From: Rhodospirillales bacterium
GTDB taxonomy: Bacteria; Pseudomonadota; Alphaproteobacteria; Micavibrionales; UBA2020
Direction: 5' to 3'
Assembly: GCA_023266795.1 (NCBI GenBank)
Contig: JAHFPI010000101.1
Span: forward strand, 1 to 6,170
DNA length: 6,170 bases
Position numbers and translations under genes: made by a program. The notes under the pieces were generated by a model that was given only the letters and a program-made list of their open reading frames with translations, was not told the DNA's origin and did no database searches. Below are positions 1 to 4,989 of the stretch, piece by piece; the stretch's first letter is position 1, and each line of letters starts with the position of its first letter.

Positions 1-1253
1 TTTGCGTCGCTGGGTCTGGTGATCGTGGATGAAGAGCATGATTCCTCCTACAAGCAGGAGGAGGGGGTTCTTTACCATGCGCGGGACATGGCGATTGTGC
101 GCGCGCATCTGGGGAACATTCCAATCGTTCTGGTATCGGCGACGCCGTCGCTGGAAACCATGTATAATGCCCGGCAGGGTAAATATCATTATCTGCATCT
201 GGCCTCGCGCCACGCGGGCGCCAAAATGCCCGACATGCACGTGATCGACCTGAAAGAGGCGCCGCCTGCGCGCGGGCAGTTTATATCCCCGCTTTTGCAG
301 CAGGCTTTACAGGAAACTTTCGCGGCCAAGGAGCAGTCATTGCTATTCCTGAACCGGCGCGGCTATGCGCCGCTGACGCTCTGCCGCACCTGCGGTTACC
401 GCTTCCAGTGCCCGTCCTGCGCGGCGTGGCTGGTGGAGCACCGCCACCATACAAAGATGCAGTGCCACCATTGCGGCTACAGCCAGCTGCTGCCGAAGCG
501 CTGTCCGGAATGCAACGCGGAGGACAGCCTTGCCGCCTGCGGGCCCGGCGTCGAGCGGAAGAAGTGCAAAATCTCCTGCCCGAAGCGCGGACGCTGATCC
601 TTGCCAGCGATGTCGTCACCAGCCCGAAAATGATCAATGACGCCGTGCGCCAGATCGAGGATCATAACGTGGATGTGATTATCGGCACGCAGATTATCGC
701 CAAGGGACACCATTTTCCGTCGCTGACCTGCGTCGGCGTGGTTGATGCGGATCTGGGGTTGTCCGGCGGCGACCTGCGCGCCGGCGAGCGCACGTTCCAG
801 CTTCTGCATCAGGTGTCGGGTCGTGCCGGTCGCGGCGAAAAACCGGGGCGGGTGTATATCCAGACTTATATGCCGGAGCAGATGGTCATGCGCGCGCTGG
901 CGGCGAACGACCGCGACACGTTTCTGGAGGTGGAGGCGAAAGAGCGCGAAAAAGCCGGTATGCCGCCTTATGGCCGTCTGGCGGCGCTGATTTTATCCTG
1001 CACCGATGAAATGAAACTCGACCTGTTCTGCCGCACGCTGGCGCAGAAAGCGCCGCGCTTTGACGACATCCGTATCCTCGGCCCCGCGCCCGCGCCGCTG
1101 GCCTTCCTGCGCGGCAAACACCGCCGCCGCTTTCTGGTCAAGGCGGAGAAGTCAATCGCCATCCAGAAATTTCTCGAGGACTGGCTTGCGGCGGTCAAAG
1201 TGCCGTCGTTCATCCAGCTAAAAGTGGACATTGATCCGCAGAGTTTTTATTAG
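1..1253 (+). pseudogene. priA: Primosomal replication protein N' (PriA helicase), 5'-truncated by the window and frameshifted
   Basis: PriA is the superfamily 2 DNA helicase that recognises stalled forks and starts replisome reloading. Seen: the window opens just before the motif II box DEEH (28-39), followed by VSATPSLET (133-159). Next come eight zinc-ligand Cys codons in four CxxC pairs (382/391, 409/418, 463/472, 502/511), the GTQIIAKGHHFP motif, the QVSGRAGRG motif VI (about 810-833), and a C-terminal domain ending at TAG 1251-1253. The protein is read in frame 1 up to CGPGVER (538-558) and in frame 3 from AEEVQ (555 on). Frame 1 alone stops at 595-597. Both halves are well-formed PriA, so this is one gene with a net -1 shift. 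It is either a recent inactivating lesion or a sequencing or assembly error, because priA is rarely dispensable. The N-terminal DNA-binding part and Walker A lie outside the window. Identity is near certain; whether it is broken in the cell is not. Confidence 0.93.
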
Positions 1254-1265
1254 GAAGGGCAGTCA

Positions 1266-1631
1266 ATGTTTAAGTTTCGATTTATACTGACCCCTTTGAT
1301 CTTGCTGTTCGCATTATTGCTTGGCTGTGGAAAGGGCGAAGTGGATTTGATTGCAGGATATAAATACATTCAGCTTTATGGCTCAATCCACGCCATATCG
1401 GATCGTGACAATAAAGAAGTTATTGATCCAAATGTAAAACGATACAGGGTTATAGAGCCCTACATCATAGGGGAGCGAGATAACGCCGACTTAGAAGATC
1501 TTCAACTATATTCCACACAATACGGCTATTTCATTATAGATACGCGCAATGGTCAGCTTATCGAAGGCTTAAATAAACCTGATTTTCAAGATGCTCTTCG
1601 TGCCCGCCATTTGAATTCGGCACCGTTCTGA
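1266..1631 (+). CDS. Small AT-rich lipoprotein of unknown function
   Basis: I do not recognise the family. Seen: 121 residues with a short basic N-terminus (MFKFR), a hydrophobic stretch (residues 6-20) and a lipobox L18-L19-G20-C21, so it should be cleaved and lipidated at Cys21 by signal peptidase II. The residue after Cys21 is Gly, which does not mark inner-membrane retention by the Asp rule. The mature part of about 100 residues has several Tyr, a VIEPYIIGERD stretch and a YFIIDTRNG strand near the C-terminus. This wording loosely recalls small DUF3997-like lipoproteins, but that is weak inference. The start is supported by a strong Shine-Dalgarno AGGAAGG (1252-1258) seven bases upstream, which overlaps the priA stop, so it may be translated from a priA transcript. 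GC is about 40% by a 60-base count, well below priA and ppx, which suggests separate origin. One arm of an inverted repeat (1280-1300) falls inside the signal-peptide codons. Confidence 0.85.
   Translation: MFKFRFILTPLILLFALLLGCGKGEVDLIAGYKYIQLYGSIHAISDRDNKEVIDPNVKRYRVIEPYIIGERDNADLEDLQLYSTQYGYFIIDTRNGQLIEGLNKPDFQDALRARHLNSAPF
1280..1300 (+). repeat. Left arm of a 21-bp imperfect inverted repeat
   Basis: The 14-mer CTGACCCCTTTGAT (1287-1300) is the exact reverse complement of 1701-1714. Extending outward to 1280 gives 19 of 21 matches. This arm lies within codons 5-12 of the lipoprotein gene. The two arms enclose about 400 bp that contain nearly all of that AT-rich gene. The arms may be the ends of a small inserted element, or the similarity may be accidental. 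Confidence 0.45.
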
Positions 1632-1676
1632 GAAGGGGGTCGATTGGAATTAAAAATAAGTAGGCTGCCTCTTTCC

Positions 1677-1703
1677 GTCATGCCCGCCTTGCGCGAGGGA
1701 ATC
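1677..1703 (-). repeat. Solo right end of a family A repeat
   Basis: Read on the minus strand this is GATTCCC, an extra TC, then GCGCAAGGCGGG.ATGAC. It matches the last 25 bases of the complete A copy at 4615-4718 (4694-4718), apart from the two-base insertion and one substitution. The other three-quarters of the repeat are absent. The break point coincides with the start of the AAAGGGGTCAG sequence, so the element looks truncated at the edge of the neighbouring inverted-repeat arm. The insertion weakens the terminal hairpin. Confidence 0.65.
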
Positions 1704-1721
1704 AAAGGGGTCAGAGTAAAT
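1701..1721 (-). repeat. Right arm of a 21-bp imperfect inverted repeat
   Basis: ATCAAAGGGGTCAG (1701-1714) is the exact reverse complement of 1287-1300, and AAAT (1718-1721) continues the match after two mismatches. It overlaps the last three bases of the truncated A repeat. The GGGGTCAGAGTAAA wording is one I have seen recur in proteobacterial intergenic repeats, but I cannot name the element from memory with confidence. No transposase gene lies between the arms. Confidence 0.45.
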
Positions 1722-1736
1722 TGAATTTATAACCCG

Positions 1737-1828
1737 ATGCCACCCCGCCGGAGGGCGGGGTCTGGCCGCGCGAAGCGCTTTTATGAATGCGGCTTTGCCG
1801 CTTGCCGGATGCCGCCCTTCGGCGGCAT
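1737..1828 (-). repeat. Family B structured repeat, copy 1 (inverted relative to copy 2)
   Basis: Read on the minus strand the order is as follows. First is a perfect 8-bp hairpin ATGCCGCC-GAAG-GGCGGCAT (1809-1828). Second is a GCGGC-AAA-GCCGC hairpin. Third is the conserved core ATAAAAGCGCTTC (1772-1784). Last is a second perfect 8-bp hairpin ACCCCGCC-CTCC-GGCGGGGT (1742-1761). It is collinear with 4731-4821 on the other strand with a single one-base indel. The first hairpin begins about 15 bases beyond the sixA stop codon, so it could protect or end the sixA transcript. It has no T tract, so it is not a standard intrinsic terminator. Confidence 0.85.
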
Positions 1829-1843
1829 GGTGAGACTGGGGTA

Positions 1844-2338
1844 TCATCCCTTCGGAACAAAAACCTTTTCCAGCTGCGCCAGACCTGCCGAAAATCCGGT
1901 CCAGTCCGGGCACTCTGCCGTGAATACGGCGAGCGTGCCGGGGGTGTAGTGCCGGATCTTTCCCAGCGTGAAGGCGAGATCGGCGATGCCGGGATTATGC
2001 CCGACCACCAGCAGGCGCTGGACGGAAGGGGCGACGGCATGGATTTCAGAAATAATTTTTGCGGGGGAGGCCTGATAGAGTTCGCTGTCGGAGCGGGCGG
2101 GTATCTTGCTGACGTTCCCATTCGCCAGTTCCTTTAAAACAAGCTGTGCGGTCTGCGTGGTGCGGACGGCCGACGAGTTGAGGACGAGATCCGGATACAA
2201 CGCATACATCCGCATATACCGGCCCACGGCCAGCGCGTCCGCATTACCCTGCGGGGACAGGGCACGTTCATGGTCGCTTACCCGCGTCGGGTCGGCGGGA
2301 ACGGTGTCGGCATGGCGCAATAAATAAAGTGTTTTCAT
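1844..2338 (-). CDS. sixA: SixA-type phosphohistidine phosphatase (histidine phosphatase superfamily)
   Basis: This is a small cytoplasmic phosphatase of the RHG (histidine phosphatase) superfamily, SixA branch, which in E. coli dephosphorylates phosphohistidine on signalling or phosphotransfer proteins. The substrate here is unknown. Seen: 164 residues, close to the 161 of E. coli SixA. LLRHADT carries the nucleophile His9 with Arg8. ERALSPQG (residues 24-31) is the family's ER.LT..G box. SSAVRTTQTA carries the second phosphate-binding Arg59, and ELYQA places the acidic residue Glu86. VVGHNPGI carries the second catalytic His114. All catalytic positions are present, so it should be active. 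The start is ATG at 2338-2336 with a strong AAAGGAG at 2350-2344, five bases away. It is divergent from ppx with only 42 bp between the start codons. Just beyond its stop lies a hairpin repeat. I am confident of the family and less so that the precise name SixA is deserved. Confidence 0.9.
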   Translation of the reverse strand: MKTLYLLRHADTVPADPTRVSDHERALSPQGNADALAVGRYMRMYALYPDLVLNSSAVRTTQTAQLVLKELANGNVSKIPARSDSELYQASPAKIISEIHAVAPSVQRLLVVGHNPGIADLAFTLGKIRHYTPGTLAVFTAECPDWTGFSAGLAQLEKVFVPKG

Positions 2339-2380
2339 CGAAACTCCTTTTAGACTATAAAAGAACCAAGCAGGGTTGTC
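2339..2380. promoter_or_regulatory. 42-bp divergent sixA/ppx start region
   Basis: Both genes start here on opposite strands. The minus side has AAAGGAG (2350-2344) for sixA. The plus side has only a modest AGGG (2372-2375) five bases before the ppx ATG. TATAAA at 2356-2361 is the sole -10-like hexamer. If used for ppx, it would give a very short leader, with its -35 box inside the sixA coding region. I cannot assign a -35 with confidence. The tight spacing means that any regulator bound here would affect both genes. Confidence 0.35.
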
Positions 2381-3913
2381 ATGTCAGATCAGCAGTCGGT
2401 CAACAAAAATTATGTCGCCATAATCGATATCGGCTCCAATGCGGTGCGCCTTGTGGTGTATGACGGGCTGAACCGCGCGCCCTTCCGGATTCACAGCGAG
2501 CGGACGATCTGCAATCTCGGCAGCGATCTGGGCAAAACCGGGTATCTGAACCCTGATTCCGTCAAAAAAGCCCTGAACAGCATCCGGCGCTTTTCCGGCC
2601 TGCTGGCGGCGATGAAGGTTAAAAACGTGCGGGCGGTGGCGACGGCGGCGGTGCGCGATGCCAGTGACGGGAAAGATTTCATCGATACCGTGCAGAAAGA
2701 ATTCGGCCTGACGATCACGGTGATCGACGGGGAGGAGGAGGCGCGGCTGTCCGCCCTCGGCGTGCTGGCCAACGGTTTCGGCGAAAATAATGTGTTCGGC
2801 CAGAATGGCCGGGGAGTCATCGGGGATTACGGCGGCGGGTCGCTAGAGCTGATCGTCGTTGAAAACGGTCAGGTGAAGCATAAGGCAAGCCTGCCGCTGG
2901 GCTCGCACCGCCTGATGGCGGAGAAGGACCGTGCGGCGCGGATAGAAACGATCGGCAAACATCTGGCGCGCGCCGGTTTTTTGAAAGACTGCGCCGGGCA
3001 GGATTTTTATGCGATGGGCGGTGCGTGGCGTTCCATGGCGACGGCGCATATGTTTATGTCGCAGTATCCCCTCCGGCTGCTGGACCATTATCAGGTGGAC
3101 GGAAAAACAGCGGCCGAGTTCGCGGGGCTTCTGTCGCGGCAGGCGCCGGCCTCGCTTGAAAAAACCGTCGGCATGTCAAAAAAACGTATCAGGGATATTG
3201 GCGTCGCGGCGCTGACGATGGAGCAGCTGTTTGAAAAAATATCTCCCCGCCGGCTGATTTTTTCCGGCACCGGCCTGCGCGAAGGGCTGCTGTTCGACCA
3301 GCTGAGCCCCGCGCTGCACCGGCAGGATCCGTTGATCGCCGGCTGTGCGAAAATTGCGCTGCGGATCAGCCGGTTTGACGACCTGAAGGCCTTTAAAACC
3401 CTGTCCCGCTGGATGGAGCCGCTGTTCGCCGGGCAGGACGGCGACTTCATGCGGCTGCTGGAGGCGAGCTGCCTGCTCAGCGATACCGGCTGGTTCGAGC
3501 ATGAGGAATATCAGGCCGACCACGCCTTCCAGCGGATTCTGGTGATGCCTTTTTACGGCATCGACCATCCGGGGCGGGCGTTTCTGGCGCTGTCGCAGTA
3601 TGTGCGGTACAAGGGCTATCTCCGGCGCGACAATCACACCAAGGGATTTGACGATGTGATCAGGCCGGCGCAAAAGCTGCTCGCCGACCGGACGGTCGAT
3701 CTGGCGGCGACCATCGGCCTCGCGCAGCGCATGGGTTATCTGCTGACCGGCGGTGCGCTCGGCCTGCTGCGCCATACGGAACTGAAAGTGACCGCCAAAC
3801 AACTTGTTCTAAAGCTGAACGATCAGGCCGACCTGCTCAATGCGGATGTGATCCACGACGCTTTGAAGGCGCTGGCGGAGCGGATGAGTCTGACGGCGGT
3901 GGTGGAGGGGTAA
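2381..3913 (+). CDS. ppx: Exopolyphosphatase, Ppx/GppA family
   Basis: Ppx releases terminal phosphate from inorganic polyphosphate; GppA-type members also hydrolyse pppGpp. It is cytoplasmic. Seen: 510 residues, about the usual length for this family. An actin-like ASKHA fold is marked by the phosphate-1 loop IDIGSN (residues 15-20), VRAVATAAVRDA (83-94), the GEEEARLSALG segment with the catalytic Glu pair (about 117-127), the phosphate-2 loop GDYGGGS (148-154), PLGSHRL (172-178) and SGTGLREGLL (295-304). The C-terminal part (from about 320) has the HD-like helical region LLSDTGWFEHEEY (365-377) and GIDHPGRAFLAL (393-404), worded as in alphaproteobacterial Ppx. The HD pair reads Ser-Asp here, so this domain probably does not bind metal as a true HD domain does. 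No polyphosphate kinase gene lies in the window. The last 77 bases are overlapped in antisense by the next gene, and the stop is at 3911-3913. Specificity for polyphosphate over pppGpp is inferred. Confidence 0.93.
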   Translation: MSDQQSVNKNYVAIIDIGSNAVRLVVYDGLNRAPFRIHSERTICNLGSDLGKTGYLNPDSVKKALNSIRRFSGLLAAMKVKNVRAVATAAVRDASDGKDFIDTVQKEFGLTITVIDGEEEARLSALGVLANGFGENNVFGQNGRGVIGDYGGGSLELIVVENGQVKHKASLPLGSHRLMAEKDRAARIETIGKHLARAGFLKDCAGQDFYAMGGAWRSMATAHMFMSQYPLRLLDHYQVDGKTAAEFAGLLSRQAPASLEKTVGMSKKRIRDIGVAALTMEQLFEKISPRRLIFSGTGLREGLLFDQLSPALHRQDPLIAGCAKIALRISRFDDLKAFKTLSRWMEPLFAGQDGDFMRLLEASCLLSDTGWFEHEEYQADHAFQRILVMPFYGIDHPGRAFLALSQYVRYKGYLRRDNHTKGFDDVIRPAQKLLADRTVDLAATIGLAQRMGYLLTGGALGLLRHTELKVTAKQLVLKLNDQADLLNADVIHDALKALAERMSLTAVVEG

Positions 3914-4493
3914 GCTTTTTCTCAAGCGCCCCGATCAGGTCGTCTTTGTCCACGCCGGAGCGGTTGTTGTTGAATTCCTGAAAGTCCCGCCGCCAGACGA
4001 AACCGCGCCGCAACAGGTCTTCGGCGACTTCCAGACGGCTTTTGCCCTCGTTTTTCCAGTACCATTCGCCGGCATTATCCGCTTCGTCCGCGCCCTTCGG
4101 CAGAAGATGACGGACGGGCGTTTCCGCAAACCATTCTTCATAGCCTTTGTTCTCGAAATGCTTTATGGGCGTTATGAGGACCGTAACGGTATCGCCGGAA
4201 AAGGACTGCGGCTCGATGGAAAAACAGAACCGTCCGGCCAGTGATTTTCCTGCCGTGCGGGCGGCAGTGGCGGAAACTTTTTCTCCTGCGACCAGCTTTT
4301 CAATGATGCTGTCGGCGATCTCTTCTTTGGAGGGTGCTGCGGGCGGCGCCGCCTGTGTTTGCTGCTGTTGTTCGGCGGTCATCTTGTTGGCTTTGGCGCC
4401 CGCTATATCGATAAGCTGCTCGAGAAACGGCTGCGCGTCTTTCGCCGTCAGCCCAGTCTTCTTAAAAATTTTTATCAGATTAAACTTTCCCAC
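3837..4493 (-). CDS. Hypothetical 218-residue protein with a Gln/Ala/Pro linker and a proline-rich tail
   Basis: I do not recognise this protein. It has no signal peptide or membrane segment. Residues 1-37 look helical and amphipathic. Residues 38-55 are a low-complexity linker (EQQQQTQAAPPAAPSKEE), and 56-85 form another helical stretch. About 86-190 look like a folded domain with a beta-rich start (GRFCFSIEPQSFSGDTVTVLITPI) and a conserved-looking KSRLEVAEDLLRRGFVWRRDFQEF region. Residues 195-218 are Pro/Ser-rich and end in basic and His residues. The start is GTG at 4493-4491, chosen because AGGAGAGG (4504-4497) sits at the right distance. An ATG two bases upstream is out of frame and runs into a stop after six codons. 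Its own promoter lies at 4557-4530. Its 3' end runs 77 bases into the ppx 3' end in antisense, and the overlapped codons encode exactly the low-complexity tail. The gene is probably real, because the sequence is domain-like and has good start signals. Confidence 0.75.
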   Translation of the reverse strand: MGKFNLIKIFKKTGLTAKDAQPFLEQLIDIAGAKANKMTAEQQQQTQAAPPAAPSKEEIADSIIEKLVAGEKVSATAARTAGKSLAGRFCFSIEPQSFSGDTVTVLITPIKHFENKGYEEWFAETPVRHLLPKGADEADNAGEWYWKNEGKSRLEVAEDLLRRGFVWRRDFQEFNNNRSGVDKDDLIGALEKKLTPPPPPSDSSAPPAPSKRRGSHPH

Positions 4494-4496
4494 ATG

Positions 4497-4504
4497 CCTC
4501 TCCT
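4497..4504 (-). promoter_or_regulatory. Ribosome binding site deciding a GTG start
   Basis: Minus-strand AGGAGAGG precedes CAT-GTG. AGGAG ends six bases before the GTG at 4493-4491. The overlapping ATG at 4495-4493 is only four bases from it and opens a reading frame of six codons, so the GTG is the productive start. Confidence 0.65.
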
Positions 4505-4529
4505 GCGTAAACTACCGCGCGTACAAGGT

Positions 4530-4557
4530 TTTATCACGGCGCATTACATAATGTCAA
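4530..4557 (-). promoter_or_regulatory. Sigma-70-like promoter for the 218-residue hypothetical gene
   Basis: On the minus strand a perfect -35 hexamer TTGACA (4557-4552) is followed after 16 bases by GATAAA (4535-4530), four of six matches to TATAAT. Transcription would start near 4523, giving a leader of about 30 bases that ends in a strong ribosome binding site. The promoter lies between the repeat block (from 4615) and the gene, so the gene need not depend on read-through from the membrane-protein gene. Confidence 0.5.
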
Positions 4558-4614
4558 ACGTTGTGGACGAAACGTATAACGAATTGAATTAACTGGGTTA
4601 ATTTAAGACCTCTT

Positions 4615-4718
4615 GTCATGCCCACCCTGCGCGGGCATCCGGAAGGCTGTCCAGCCGTCATATGAGTCAATAAGACGCGTAGACACGCTGCCAGATTCCC
4701 GCGCAAGGCGGGGATGAC
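4615..4718 (+). repeat. Family A structured repeat, copy 1 (104 bp)
   Basis: The element is bounded by GTCAT and ATGAC, which are inverted complements. In order it contains four hairpins and a core. Hairpin 1 is ATGCCC...GGGCAT (4618-4638). Hairpin 2 is GGCT-GTCC-AGCC (4645-4656). The core is TGAGTCAATAAGAC (4663-4676), with the 7-bp near-palindrome TGAGTCA. Hairpin 3 is GCGT-AGAC-ACGC (4677-4688). Hairpin 4 is ATTCCCGC...GCGGGGAT (4695-4715). It aligns without gaps to copy 2 at 4867-4970, with 67 of 104 bases identical by hand count. I see no target-site duplication at its edges. It lies upstream of the minus-strand promoter at 4557. Confidence 0.85.
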
Positions 4719-4730
4719 GCTACATACGCC

Positions 4731-4821
4731 ATGCCCGCGAAGGCGGGCATCCGGCACAAAGGCGAAGCCGTATTTATAAAAGCGCTTCACGCGGCCAGAC
4801 CCCCGCCTGCGCGGGGGTGGC
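4731..4821 (+). repeat. Family B structured repeat, copy 2 (about 91 bp)
   Basis: The order is a perfect 8-bp hairpin ATGCCCGC-GAAG-GCGGGCAT (4731-4750), a short GGC-GAA-GCC hairpin (4761-4769), the core ATAAAAGCGCTTC (4776-4788), a CACGCGGCCAG joint, and a perfect 8-bp hairpin ACCCCCGC-CTGC-GCGGGGGT (4799-4818). The element may be closed by CGCCA (4727-4731) against TGGCG (4818-4822). It is the inverted partner of 1737-1828. It is placed between two A repeats, 12 bases after the first and 45 bases before the second. The 45-base linker (4822-4866) is AT-rich and shows nothing recognisable beyond a T tract. Confidence 0.85.
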
Positions 4822-4866
4822 GCTCGGTTAATTATAGGAACGACCACATACAAAATTATTTTTTTT

Positions 4867-4970
4867 GTCATGCCGGACTTGTTCCGGCATCAAGAAGCGC
4901 GTCCGCGCGTCTTGTGAGTCAATATGACGGCCAGACGGCCTTTTTGGTTTCCCGCCTTCGCGGGAATGAC
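4867..4970 (+). repeat. Family A structured repeat, copy 2 (104 bp)
   Basis: It has the same length, ends and order of parts as copy 1. Hairpin 1 is ATGCCGG...CCGGCAT (4870-4890). Hairpin 2 is GCGC-GTCC-GCGC (4897-4908), here extended by CAAGA/TCTTG around an A-G mismatch. The core is TGAGTCAATATGAC (4915-4928). Hairpin 3 is GGCC-AGAC-GGCC (4929-4940). Hairpin 4 is TTCCCGC-CTTC-GCGGGAA (4949-4966). The right end lies 19 bases beyond the stop codon of the membrane-protein gene, so hairpin 4 would form in that gene's transcript tail. No T tract follows on that strand. Confidence 0.85.
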
Positions 4971-4989
4971 AACGCGGGAGAAGGAATCT

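Noticed and set aside
550..570. Programmed -1 ribosomal frameshift in priA
   Set aside because: The junction CGG-AAG-AAG is not a heptameric slippery site, no following pseudoknot or hairpin was evident, and the family spacing suggests missing bases.
408..1253. An independent gene starting MPVLRGVAGG in frame 3
   Set aside because: Up to about 555 this frame is out of register with the clear PriA zinc domain in frame 1. Only the part after 555 is real PriA, so it is one frameshifted gene.
3176..3802. Long minus-strand open frame within ppx
   Set aside because: It is a shadow of the conserved Ppx coding sequence in GC-rich DNA. It is rich in Gln, Arg and Pro and matches no recognisable family.
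4147..4551. Plus-strand open frame opposite the 218-residue gene
   Set aside because: Its translation is Cys/Ser/Ala-rich without domain-like wording, and it has no good ribosome binding site. The minus strand has promoter, ribosome binding site and a plausible protein.
4554..4871. Minus-strand open frame across the repeat block
   Set aside because: It is translated from hairpin repeats, with Pro/Arg-rich wording typical of repeat DNA read as protein.
4929..4945. Intrinsic terminator (GGCC-AGAC-GGCC followed by five T) on the plus strand
   Set aside because: The stem has only four pairs, no plus-strand gene lies upstream, and the other A copy lacks the T run. The hairpin belongs to the repeat.
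4615..4970. CRISPR array
   Set aside because: The units are about 100 bp, diverged and internally palindromic, with no short regular spacers and no cas genes.
4615..4970. Target-site duplications at the A and B repeats
   Set aside because: Flanks at 4605-4614 versus 4719-4728, and at 4857-4866 versus 4971-4980, show no matching direct repeat.
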